Positions 1 through 5,201 of a DNA stretch of 5,771 nucleotides are shown piece after piece. The stretch is taken from positions 1 to 5,771 of the forward strand of contig CAKSGG010000185.1 of assembly GCA_934454215.1 (NCBI GenBank). The letters run 5' to 3'. This stretch comes from an uncultured Clostridia bacterium. Its GTDB lineage: Bacteria > Bacillota > Clostridia > UBA1381. Below the pieces are notes generated by a model. The model ran no database searches. It had not been told where the DNA came from and saw only the letters and a list, made by a program, of their open reading frames with translations. Position 1 is the first letter of the stretch. Every line of letters starts with the position of its first letter. The position numbers were made by a program, and so were the translations under genes.

Positions 1-97
1 CCACAAAAAAACACTTAGATTATATGATCATTTTGGAGTAAATTTTGAGGTTTACACAAAATGAGGGATTGCCCCAAAGGAGCGTTTTTTTCGCTCC
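1..97. other. Downstream flank of the leftward gene group, with a hairpin
   Basis: No gene is seen here. The only structure is a perfect inverted repeat, AGGAGCG at 78-84 and CGCTCCT at 92-98, around a loop of seven T (seven A on the minus strand). It overlaps the end of the GIY-YIG gene and is placed like a terminator for leftward transcription. It lacks a T-run after the stem on the minus strand, so termination is uncertain. The rest is AT-rich. Confidence 0.4.
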
Positions 98-514
98 TCA
101 CAATTTCTCTAATATTTCTTTTACAGGTATGCGGCACACGTCAAAGCGGTTATAGTTATTTTCTTTTGGAATTTGCGTGTTTAAGATGGGTTTGAAATTT
201 CGTATATATTCTCCCTCTTTTTCGCCTATTTCATCTTTTACAGCACAATAGCCACAAGAGGTAGCATAATATAAGACATCAAAGTTAATTGAGTGCCGTT
301 TTCGGTGTGCCTCCGCTAAAATACGATATTTTAATTCCGATTGTGTTTTAATACCTACATAATGCTATGCTACACGCTTTAGCATATTATGACTTTTGCC
401 GATATACACAATGTCATTATCTATTTTAATGCAGTAGATTCCTGCGTGTTCGTATTTGGCTGATAGTCCTTTTCTTTTCAAATAATTATACATATTTGTT
501 TCATAATTAGGCAT
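98..514 (-). pseudogene. GIY-YIG endonuclease family protein interrupted by an in-frame TAG
   Basis: A 138-codon frame runs from ATG at 514-512 to TGA at 100-98, broken only by TAG at codon 50 (plus-strand 367-365). Upstream of the TAG are GIY (25-27) and YIG (37-39) in the usual spacing, then R47. Downstream, H51, Y52, a likely metal-binding Glu near 100 (GEKEGEYI) and N112 (ILNTQ) continue the same fold with no further stop over 88 codons. This family contains small nucleases of phages, plasmids and mobile elements that cut DNA using a metal-bound glutamate. The ribosome binding site AAAGGAG lies about 12 bases before the ATG. The gene follows the winged-helix gene by 18 bases if that gene is read through its frameshift to the TAA at 535-533, so the two were probably one operon. 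The TAG fits a former Gln codon (RVA-Q-HYVG), but this is inference. The first 49 codons alone could not form a nuclease. Recoding is the alternative to decay. Confidence 0.75.
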
Positions 515-532
515 TAAAAATCATTCTCCTTT

Positions 533-623
533 TTACTGTTTTCTTCTTTCTGTTTGGGGTTCAGGGATTGTTATAATCATTTCTTTTGGTTTGTAGATTT
601 CTGTTGTTATTGGTAATCCGTTA
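533..623 (-). pseudogene. Frameshifted C-terminal tail of the winged-helix gene
   Basis: Read in the +1 frame, the minus strand stays open past the annotated stop and ends at TAA 535-533, 18 bases before the GIY-YIG start codon and overlapping its Shine-Dalgarno region. The translated tail (KVATNGLPITTEIYKPKEM and onward) has ordinary composition and natural operon spacing, which the truncated version with its 106-base gap lacks. The undamaged gene would have had about 192 codons. Confidence 0.55.
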
Positions 624-1112
624 GTCGCAACTTTTTGTGTATTTATTATATTTATTTGTTTTATATGTTTGATTTATTTCTATATCCTTTGACGGTATAT
701 TTTGAACGGCAGATGTATTGCTATTGACGGCAGACGTACAATTTTCAAAATTCAATTCGTTTGTCGGCTCTGGCATTTTTAGAGAACTGCTTGCGTGGCT
801 CGGCTGAGGTTTTTCAAAAAAATTATAAGCGTTTCCGTTTGCTTGCACGAGATAGCCTTTGTCAACCAGTCTTGCAAATTGGTCTTGATAGGTTGAGCGC
901 GGCATTCCGATAGCTTGACGAATTGCAACAGGTGACAAAGCAAGATTGTAATTGTTTGAATTCGAGGCAAAATATAGATAAAGCATTAAAGAGTGTGCTC
1001 CTAAATCACGTGCGGCGGCTTGCCAATTTTCATTTTTTATTCCGAGAAAATCGGATTTAATTGGCTCTCTATGTATCTTTATAAGTCTCTGATTTGGATA
1101 GGTTGTCGGCAT
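621..1112 (-). CDS. Winged-helix DNA-binding protein, probably replication or regulation, C-terminus frameshifted
   Basis: The ATG at 1112-1110 is preferred over an in-frame one at 1157 because AAAGGA lies just upstream of it and the extra 15 residues (Ile/Lys-rich) look non-coding. The product is 163 residues. Residues about 28-90 look like a winged-helix domain: a helix containing NWQAAARDLGAHSLMLYLYF, a middle helix LSPVAIRQAIG, a recognition-like helix RSTYQDQFARLVDKG and a wing YLVQANGNAYNFF. This arrangement resembles replication-initiation or regulatory proteins of Clostridial phages and plasmids, but no family name is certain. A polar Ser/Asn/Thr-rich linker follows, with TSAV occurring twice. 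The frame closes at TAA 623-621. However, the +1 frame, open from 673, continues with a much more protein-like tail (ATNGLPITTEIYKPKEMI, then ITIPEPQTERRKQ) to TAA at 535-533. That indicates a one-base insertion or two-base deletion in the A/T-rich 624-673 stretch. The DNA-binding part is intact, so the protein may still work. Confidence 0.65.
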   Translation of the reverse strand: MPTTYPNQRLIKIHREPIKSDFLGIKNENWQAAARDLGAHSLMLYLYFASNSNNYNLALSPVAIRQAIGMPRSTYQDQFARLVDKGYLVQANGNAYNFFEKPQPSHASSSLKMPEPTNELNFENCTSAVNSNTSAVQNIPSKDIEINQTYKTNKYNKYTKSCD

Positions 1113-1146
1113 TGTATATGTTCCTTTCTTTATTATTATGATTATT

Positions 1147-1184
1147 CGGAGCGGCATTTGCTTCTTTTGAAATAAGCCGCTCCG
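1147..1184 (-). other. Stem-loop between two leftward genes
   Basis: The perfect nine-base inverted repeat CGGAGCGGC (1147-1155) and GCCGCTCCG (1176-1184) encloses a 20-base loop. It lies between the TAG-interrupted small gene and the winged-helix gene. On the minus strand it is followed by an A/T-mixed sequence rather than a clean T-run, so it is more likely a processing, stability or attenuation element than a strong terminator. The same stem sequence forms the terminator at 4076-4102. Confidence 0.5.
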
Positions 1185-1195
1185 TAGATGTACTA

Positions 1196-1426
1196 TTATT
1201 TCCCTAAATTATCAATTGCCTTTGATAATTCATCAATAGCTGTCTTATCTAATTGAACAGTGATTCTTGACATAACATCGTCGGCAATTTCTTTTTTTAA
1301 TTGCTCTTTTTCTTCCTTCTGCCGAAATTCATCTAAAAACAGATCGCGCTATAATTGCCATGCAAGATTATATTGCTTGCGGTTTTGCAAGTCATATATT
1401 ACAGAGCGGAATATAGAATCTATCAT
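1196..1426 (-). pseudogene. Small unknown gene interrupted by an in-frame TAG
   Basis: A 77-codon frame runs from ATG 1426-1424 to TAA 1198-1196 with a single TAG at codon 26 (plus-strand 1351-1349). A very good ribosome binding site, AAAGGAGGGCG, lies just before the ATG, and a promoter lies 60 bases upstream, so this was a real first gene of the leftward group. The product begins MIDSIFRSVIYDLQNRKQYN. After the TAG come a charged, helix-prone stretch (FRQKEEKEQLKKEIADD) and an amphipathic tail (ITVQLDKTAIDELSKAIDN). No family is recognised; the make-up suggests a small helical, possibly coiled-coil protein. The TAG context (AWQL-stop-RDLFLDEF) would be continuous with Gln, Glu or Lys at that place. 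A 25-residue peptide would be made if TAG is a stop here. Confidence 0.6.
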
Positions 1427-1457
1427 ACCTCGCCCTCCTTTCTTTTGTGATTTTTTC

Positions 1458-1481
1458 AGAAAGTATTATTTTTAACTTTCT
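1458..1481 (-). promoter_or_regulatory. Leader hairpin in the leftward transcript
   Basis: AGAAAGT and ACTTTCT (1458-1464 and 1475-1481) form a perfect seven-base stem with a ten-base A/T loop in the short leader between the leftward promoter and the first gene. It could stabilise the 5' end of the message or bind a regulator. No function can be assigned from sequence. Confidence 0.3.
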
Positions 1482-1487
1482 ATATAT

Positions 1488-1516
1488 ATTATACAATAAT
1501 TTTTTAAAAAAATCAA
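1488..1516 (-). promoter_or_regulatory. Promoter of the leftward gene group
   Basis: On the minus strand TTGATT (plus 1511-1516) and TATAAT (plus 1488-1493) are separated by exactly 17 bases, a good sigma-A type promoter. It lies about 60 bases upstream of the small gene starting at 1426 and points leftward. It is divergent from the promoter at 1796. Confidence 0.65.
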
Positions 1517-1795
1517 AAAAGAGCGGTTGTTTGCAAGCTGTTAAAATGGGGGAAGGTATTTCGGGACAAATCTATTTTTTGACTCTTTGGAGGGATTGAT
1601 GCGGCACGCGTTTTTTTTCTATTGTCTTTGAATTTTGTCGTTACCGTTAAATTTTATTTAAAATAAATGAATATAAGTAAAATTACTTCAAATACAAGAA
1701 AAATAGCTAAAAATAATGAGAAATATAATAAAATACTTGATTTTTGTGCATTTTCACAAATTTGCAGTTGTTTTCGATTATTTTCGGTGAAATGC
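1517..1795. other. Long divergent intergenic region without a credible gene
   Basis: This AT-rich stretch separates the two divergent promoters, and no convincing coding sequence was found. It holds a G-rich patch around 1546-1570, a CG-rich patch followed by a T-run (GCGGCACGCG at 1601-1610), a palindrome TTTATTT-A-AAATAAA at about 1653-1667, and an inverted repeat TTTGTG/CACAAA at 1743-1748 and 1755-1760, about 35 bases before the rightward -35 box. The inverted repeat could be an operator. No iterons or recognisable nick site were seen, so a replication or transfer origin cannot be claimed. Confidence 0.35.
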
Positions 1796-1827
1796 TTGAC
1801 AATATATATATATATATATAATAGTAT
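1796..1827 (+). promoter_or_regulatory. Promoter of the rightward operon with a TA-repeat spacer
   Basis: A consensus TTGACA at 1796-1801 is followed by about nine TA repeats (1803-1820) running into TATAAT at 1817-1822 (15-base spacer) or TAATAG at 1819-1824 (17-base spacer). Transcription would begin about 1830 and read the 73-residue gene at 1888. The spacer is almost wholly a dinucleotide repeat, so replication slippage would move the -10 box relative to the -35 box two bases at a time. Confidence 0.65.
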
Positions 1828-1887
1828 GTGGGCTTTTTCGTTTTTGCGGAAAAGACCTACATTTTTATTTTTAGGAGGTTCAGGAAA

Positions 1888-2109
1888 ATGAGAATTATTC
1901 TTGACACAGACAAAAAAACAATTACAGTTCCTTGGAATTATCAAACAAAGCTGGACAGCATTAATGAAATCATTATGCAAGTCAGCAATGATGAGCAAAA
2001 GAAAAAGACTTTTACAGGCTACATTAATGAAATTTGGGAGGAATGTATAAAAAATTCTGATACTTGCGTTGTGACCGGAGATAAGCCTTTTCGCAAAAAG
2101 GACAAATAA
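1888..2109 (+). CDS. Conserved-looking hypothetical protein of mobile elements (73 residues)
   Basis: The start at 1888 is chosen because AGGAGG at 1873-1878 sits nine bases before it; an in-frame ATG at 1828 has no such site and lies at the probable transcription start. The product starts MRIILDTDKKTITVPWNYQT, continues with a helical region (KLDSINEIIMQVSNDEQKKK), then FTGYINEIWEECIKNSD and a short basic tail ending KKDK. There is no signal peptide or membrane segment, so it is probably a small cytoplasmic protein. Proteins of this general appearance are found in phage and plasmid early regions of Clostridia as far as I recall, but no function is known to me. It is the first gene of the rightward operon, with one base between its stop and the next ATG. 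Confidence 0.75.
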   Translation: MRIILDTDKKTITVPWNYQTKLDSINEIIMQVSNDEQKKKTFTGYINEIWEECIKNSDTCVVTGDKPFRKKDK

Positions 2110-2110
2110 T

Positions 2111-2293
2111 ATGGCTAAAAGAGTTATACCGGAAGAAATTGTTGAAATGCACCGCCTGTATGCTAAATACGGCAATTACGCGGCAGTCGGCAGAGAAATA
2201 GGGCGGAGCGGCTCAACGGTCGCAAAGTACATAAAAATGAAAAGTACACCCGATATTGTAAAGCATACATTTAAAGAGGTTGTACGAGGATGA
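2111..2293 (+). CDS. Small helix-turn-helix protein (60 residues)
   Basis: The product MAKRVIPEEIVEMHRLYAKY and onward has a typical helix-turn-helix pattern: helix about residues 8-21 (EEIVEMHRLYAKYG), then NYAAVGREIGRSGSTVAKYIK (about 22-42), where AAVGREIG is the first helix and SGSTVAKYI the recognition helix. It resembles the DNA-binding end of resolvases or small phage regulators. It probably binds DNA in the cytoplasm and may regulate its own operon. Its ATG follows the previous stop by one base, with a weak AAAGGAC inside the end of that gene, so translation is likely coupled. It ends 17 bases before the large secreted protein gene, which makes co-transcription likely. Target DNA is unknown. 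Confidence 0.75.
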   Translation: MAKRVIPEEIVEMHRLYAKYGNYAAVGREIGRSGSTVAKYIKMKSTPDIVKHTFKEVVRG

Positions 2294-2310
2294 GAAAGGA
2301 ATGGTAAACT

Positions 2311-4065
2311 ATGAAATCTATAAAAAAAATATTAAGTTTATTTTTAACAATTTTATTATTAGTTTCAGCTATAACACCAGTAATGGCAAATGGGGATATT
2401 ACAGTGGTTATAGACGGGAAGCAAATTGCATTTGATGTACCACCACAAATAATAAATGACAGAACGATGGTGCCGTTAAGAGCAATATTTGAAGCGCTTG
2501 GGGCAACAGTTGATTGGGATAACGATACACAGACAGTATCATCGACAAAAGATAATACAACAATCAGTTTAACAATCAACAATGCTACAATGTATGTAAA
2601 CGGAACAGTTGTTACACTTGACAGCCCTGCATGTCTGATAAATGGTAGAACGCTTGTGCCTGTCAGAGCAATTTCAGAGGCTTTTGGCACAAAAGTTGAC
2701 TGGAGCGAAACAACAAGTACGGTTATAATCACATCAACAAAATCAGAGTACAAGACACCGCCTGCATACTATACCTTAAGTGAAGCTTTACAAAAAAAGG
2801 GTAGAGCATATTCGGGAACTTACGTCCTTAGCTATTCAATAGATGGTATTACCATAGGAATGATATATAGCAAAAATAGCGGTATATCTCTGTCAATGCA
2901 CAGTAAATCTGGGACAAAAGCATTCGATACTGCACTGCTTTTGTATGAAAATAATGTTCCTGTAGTTATAAATTCAAATAAAGTTGATGAAACCACATAC
3001 AACTTTATGGGAGTATACAATACCCCGAATGTATCAATGATTTTATCGGATATTCCAGAGTTAAATGAAAATATAATAAAGTTATCTAATAAAGCATATG
3101 AAACATTTGACACTGTTATGGCATTAAATGATATTGATGTAAAGATTAGTGATTTTGGCATATCTTATTCAGAAGAAAGCAGTAATACAAATGAGAATAT
3201 TATTCAGAATACCAATAATCAGCCATCAAATGTTGAATGGTATTCATCAAGTATGTACAAAGTAGGTTCAGATATTCCTGCTGGTGACTATTATGCCGTT
3301 GTAACTGATGGTAATGATAATGGGTATTATTGCAAATATAAGGATAGCTCTCAAAAGGATATAGAAGATAATGATGGTTTTGAAACTTTTACTTTCTTCA
3401 GATGTTATGACGGACAATATCTGAAGCTGTCAAGGTGTAAAATAACACCTATTAAGAATGCACCAATTTATTCATCTAACGATGGTGTCTATGATGTTGG
3501 TACATATAGAGTAGGAATTGATATGCCTGCGGGAGAATACAAATTTACCGCAAAGTCAGATACCGACATCGGCGGTTATTATTGTGCATATTCTGATATT
3601 ACCTATAAGAATATAGATGACAATGATAGCTTTGATGATGTAGCATACTATACAGTTAAAAATGATCAATATGTAAAATTAAATAGATGTACAGCAACAT
3701 GCATAGAACAAAATAATATTACAAGTGATGATGTAAATAAAATTAATAGCAGTTCAAACGATATAGTATATTATGATGGTTATGAAGGAGTGCCCGATTT
3801 TGGCGCGTTTGCCGGAGTTGATGTTGACTTATTTAAAAATTCGGATGGTATGTGGGGGTATGAGGTAGAAAAAGTTGCTAAATCTGCAGGTAAATATGCA
3901 TTGACAGACTATATTGATTTATTAAAAAAATGCGGCTTTAATGCAACATTAGGAACAAGAAAAAATTGCTATCGTTGTTATAATAAAGAATTGGGATATA
4001 CAGTTGGTGTTGATGTTGATACAACATCTGATGGTATGAAATATATTACAATAATGATTTACTAA
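2311..4065 (+). CDS. Secreted surface protein: CuAO_N-like stalk domain, two tandem Cys repeats, C-terminal domain
   Basis: GAAAGGA at 2294-2300 precedes the ATG by ten bases. Residues 1-26 form a signal peptide (basic start KSIKK, hydrophobic core, cut near VMA). Residues about 32-141 hold two copies of the copper amine oxidase N-terminal-like unit (NDRTMVPLRAIFEALGATVD and NGRTLVPVRAISEAFGTKVD, each followed by W), known from many secreted Clostridial proteins; the name does not imply an oxidase. Residues about 150-290 are an unrecognised globular region. Two tandem repeats follow, about 315-382 and 398-464, sharing Y[KR]VG-DIPAG-Y, GYYC, a D/N-rich turn and QY[LV]KL-RC. After a Ser/Asn linker comes a C-terminal domain (about 493-584; VPDFGAFAGVD to the end). 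There is no LPXTG anchor or hydrophobic tail, so it is probably released or wall-associated by other contacts. As the last operon gene before a terminator on a mobile segment, it looks like cargo. Its substrate or partner is unknown. Confidence 0.85.
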   Translation: MKSIKKILSLFLTILLLVSAITPVMANGDITVVIDGKQIAFDVPPQIINDRTMVPLRAIFEALGATVDWDNDTQTVSSTKDNTTISLTINNATMYVNGTVVTLDSPACLINGRTLVPVRAISEAFGTKVDWSETTSTVIITSTKSEYKTPPAYYTLSEALQKKGRAYSGTYVLSYSIDGITIGMIYSKNSGISLSMHSKSGTKAFDTALLLYENNVPVVINSNKVDETTYNFMGVYNTPNVSMILSDIPELNENIIKLSNKAYETFDTVMALNDIDVKISDFGISYSEESSNTNENIIQNTNNQPSNVEWYSSSMYKVGSDIPAGDYYAVVTDGNDNGYYCKYKDSSQKDIEDNDGFETFTFFRCYDGQYLKLSRCKITPIKNAPIYSSNDGVYDVGTYRVGIDMPAGEYKFTAKSDTDIGGYYCAYSDITYKNIDDNDSFDDVAYYTVKNDQYVKLNRCTATCIEQNNITSDDVNKINSSSNDIVYYDGYEGVPDFGAFAGVDVDLFKNSDGMWGYEVEKVAKSAGKYALTDYIDLLKKCGFNATLGTRKNCYRCYNKELGYTVGVDVDTTSDGMKYITIMIY

Positions 4066-4075
4066 AACAACATTT

Positions 4076-4110
4076 TCGGAGCGGCAGACAAAACCGCTCC
4101 GATTTTCTTT
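4076..4110 (+). terminator. Rho-independent terminator of the rightward operon
   Basis: TCGGAGCGG (4076-4084) and CCGCTCCGA (4094-4102) form a nine-base GC-rich stem with a nine-base loop, followed by TTTTCTTTT. It starts eleven bases after the stop of the secreted protein gene and separates that operon from the resolvase region. Confidence 0.85.
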
Positions 4111-4138
4111 TGTTCGTAAAGGTACACCTTTATAAACA
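4111..4138. other. res subsite I, candidate crossover site for the resolvase
   Basis: A 28-base imperfect palindrome: TGTTCGTAAAGGT, centre AC (4124-4125), ACCTTTATAAACA. Only two pairs per arm fail (CG against AT at positions 5-6). Length and a non-palindromic two-base centre match subsite I of Tn3/gamma-delta type res sites, where strands are cut and exchanged. It is farthest from the recombinase gene, as in those systems. Confidence 0.7.
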
Positions 4139-4143
4139 CATAA

Positions 4144-4157
4144 AAAGCACGTGCTTT
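4144..4157. repeat. Perfect 14-base palindrome between res subsites I and II
   Basis: AAAGCACGTGCTTT is a perfect palindrome located between subsites I and II. It shares no sequence with the resolvase half-sites, so it is perhaps a site for another protein; it may also be incidental. Confidence 0.4.
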
Positions 4158-4160
4158 CTC

Positions 4161-4193
4161 TGTTCGTAAAACTATAAAAATAATTTACAAATA
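4161..4193. other. res subsite II
   Basis: TGTTCGTAAA (4161-4170) repeats the subsite I half-site exactly. TTTACAAATA (4184-4193) is its inverted, degenerate partner, giving a 33-base site with a longer centre. Subsite II is typically the longest in Tn3-type res sites, and its centre lies about 52-53 bases from that of subsite I, close to the known spacing. It would bind a resolvase dimer without being cut. Confidence 0.6.
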
Positions 4194-4223
4194 TATTCGT
4201 AAAATACTTGACGTTTACGAACG
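4194..4223. other. res subsite III overlapping the resolvase promoter
   Basis: TTCGTAAA (4196-4203) and TTTACGAA (4214-4221) form a near-perfect inverted repeat around a ten-base centre. The -35 box TTGACG (4208-4213) lies inside it, so bound resolvase should block its own promoter. Confidence 0.65.
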
Positions 4224-4236
4224 CTTGTGGTATAAT
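4208..4236 (+). promoter_or_regulatory. Promoter of the resolvase gene
   Basis: TTGACG at 4208-4213 and TATAAT at 4231-4236 are separated by 17 bases. Transcription should start about 4243, giving a short leader with AGGAGG at 4253-4258. Overlap with the recombinase subsite predicts autorepression. Confidence 0.8.
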
Positions 4237-4268
4237 ATATACATAATCACAAAGGAGGTTTGCGAACA

Positions 4269-4877
4269 ATGGAAACACGCACATACTATTATGCAAGAGT
4301 GTCAAGCAAAGAACAAAATCTTGATCGTCAGATTGAAGCCTTTAAAGCTCTCGGAGCGGAGGAGCGCGATATTATAACAGACAAGGAAAGCGGCAAGGAT
4401 TTAAACAGAACAGGCTACACCGCATTAAAAAATGCAATGCTCCGCAGCGGTGATACACTTATTATAAAATCTCTTGACAGGCTTTCAAGAAATAAAGCAG
4501 ATATTAAAAACGAATTGCAATTTTTTAAAGATAACGGTATACGTTTAAAAGTGATTGATTTGCCTACAACAATGATGGACTTGCCGCAAGGGCAAGAATG
4601 GGTTTTTGAAATGGTAAATAACATATTGATTGAAGTGCTTGGAACAATAGCAGAACAAGAACGAAAGACAATCAAGGAGCGGCAAGCGGAGGGAATTGCG
4701 GCGGCAAAGAAAAACGGAAAAAAATTAGGTCGTCCTGCTCTTGTGTTTCCCGACAATTGGAAATCTGTTTATGCAGATTGGAAAAGCGGCAGTATAACCG
4801 CAAAAACAGCTATGGAATTGACACAGACCAAAAGGACAAGTTTTTATAAGCTTGTGCAAATGACAGAAAATGATTGA
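4269..4877 (+). CDS. Serine recombinase, resolvase/invertase family (202 residues)
   Basis: ATG at 4269 is chosen because AGGAGG (4253-4258) lies ten bases before it; an in-frame TTG at 4260 would be only one base from that site. The protein is the usual size for a small Tn3-type resolvase. The catalytic core shows Y-ARVSS with nucleophile Ser12 and nearby R10, the LDRQ segment (18-21), the SG---NR-GY segment with R47, and the LDRLSRN segment with D70, R71 and R74. The long E-helix follows (EVLGTIAEQERKTIKERQAEG), then a basic GRPAL linker and a C-terminal helix-turn-helix (about 168-197; SITAKTAMELTQTKRTSFYK). It would cut and rejoin DNA at the res site directly upstream, resolving cointegrates or plasmid dimers. 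It is too short for a large serine integrase. No transposase is visible here, so the element it serves is unknown. Codons and code are standard: CAG is used for Gln and the stop is TGA. Confidence 0.93.
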   Translation: METRTYYYARVSSKEQNLDRQIEAFKALGAEERDIITDKESGKDLNRTGYTALKNAMLRSGDTLIIKSLDRLSRNKADIKNELQFFKDNGIRLKVIDLPTTMMDLPQGQEWVFEMVNNILIEVLGTIAEQERKTIKERQAEGIAAAKKNGKKLGRPALVFPDNWKSVYADWKSGSITAKTAMELTQTKRTSFYKLVQMTEND

Positions 4878-4902
4878 CATAATTCAAAAAGAATGTTAGT
4901 AT
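4874..4902 (+). promoter_or_regulatory. Outward promoter at the end of the resolvase gene
   Basis: TTGACA (4874-4879, overlapping the resolvase stop codon) and TAGTAT (4897-4902) are separated by 17 bases. It would read rightward from about 4909 across the end of the element into the truncated host gene. No translated gene follows closely, so it may drive a small RNA or be incidental. Confidence 0.45.
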
Positions 4903-4911
4903 AAGCATACA

Positions 4912-4952
4912 TTAAGATTTTGCTTGATGACGTGTGTTGTTTATAATCTTAA
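4912..4952 (+). repeat. Eight-base inverted repeat downstream of the outward promoter
   Basis: TTAAGATT (4912-4919) and AATCTTAA (4945-4952) are exact inverted copies 25 bases apart, at the predicted 5' end of any transcript from the 4874 promoter. They could fold the RNA 5' end into a long stem-loop. Confidence 0.4.
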
Positions 4953-4982
4953 AATGTGATTATATTTTATGACTACTCCTTC

Positions 4983-5005
4983 CAATGTGCTTAAAAAGCA
5001 CATTG
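4983..5005. repeat. Perfect ten-base hairpin at the probable element edge
   Basis: CAATGTGCTT, AAA, AAGCACATTG form a perfect stem with a three-base loop. No T-run follows on the plus strand (GTTGAAATG), so it is a poor plus-strand terminator. It sits immediately before the point where the host gene tail becomes open, so it may be part of the mobile segment's end or an accompanying RNA structure. Confidence 0.45.
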
Positions 5006-5012
5006 TGTTGAA

Positions 5013-5102
5013 ATGATGGGACTTATCGGCGCAGGCAACAACCCGATGGTCGGTATGACCGTTGCTGTTGCAGTGGCTGTCGAGGAAGCTATGAATAAGT
5101 AA
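5013..5102 (+). pseudogene. 3' remnant of an interrupted host gene
   Basis: The frame MMGLIGAGNNPMVGMTVAVA, then VAVEEAMNK, ends at TAA 5100-5102 and is open upstream only to a stop at 4992-4994. It has no Shine-Dalgarno sequence, yet its Gly/Ala/Val-rich composition, even codon use and position 15 bases before a strong terminator look like the C-terminus of a real chromosomal gene. The family could not be identified. The simplest reading is that a mobile segment replaced or split off the 5' part, with the junction between about 4995 and 5013. A true 29-residue peptide gene is the less likely alternative, as no start signal is seen. Confidence 0.55.
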
Positions 5103-5117
5103 AAATCGGATTTTATT

Positions 5118-5152
5118 AAAAGACGATGTAAATTTTTACATCGTCTTTTTTT
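5118..5152 (+). terminator. Rho-independent terminator after the host gene remnant
   Basis: AAGACGATGTAAA and TTTACATCGTCTT (within 5118-5149) form a long perfect stem with a minimal TT loop, followed by a T-run. It lies just past the stop at 5102. Because the stem is flanked by A on the left and T on the right, it could end transcription in both directions. It insulates the toxin locus from upstream reading. Confidence 0.85.
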
Positions 5153-5166
5153 GCGTTTGTAAATAA

Positions 5167-5195
5167 TTTACAATTTATGCAAGCTGTGATATAAT
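5167..5195 (+). promoter_or_regulatory. Promoter of the small hydrophobic peptide gene
   Basis: TTTACA (5167-5172) and TATAAT (5190-5195) are 17 bases apart. The start would be about 5202, giving a leader of about 59 bases before the ATG at 5261 and a message of about 150 bases ending at the 5323-5352 terminator. Confidence 0.8.
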
Positions 5196-5201
5196 ACTGA
5201 T

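Noticed and set aside
1260..1475. Plus-strand open frame of 71 codons
   Set aside because: It lies opposite the small leftward gene and its leader, has a Ser/Cys/Phe-rich product typical of a reverse reading, and no ribosome binding site.
1599..1631. Ten-codon frame after GGAGGG (MRHAFFFYCL)
   Set aside because: The ribosome-binding-like sequence is only about four bases from the ATG, no promoter is evident, and nothing follows that a leader peptide would control.
1501..1670. Possible replication or transfer origin in the divergent region
   Set aside because: No iterons, no recognisable nick sequence and no replication initiator or relaxase of known family lie beside it.
1654..2175. Minus-strand open frame of 173 codons
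   Set aside because: It runs across the rightward promoter and antisense to two well-started genes; the hydrophobic product arises from AT-rich sequence and there is no start signal.
2271..2753. Minus-strand open frame of 160 codons
   Set aside because: It is the mirror of the signal peptide and CuAO_N-like region of the secreted protein, with no ribosome binding site.
4415..4756. Minus-strand open frame of 113 codons
   Set aside because: It is antisense to the catalytic core and helix of the resolvase, which is clearly the real gene.
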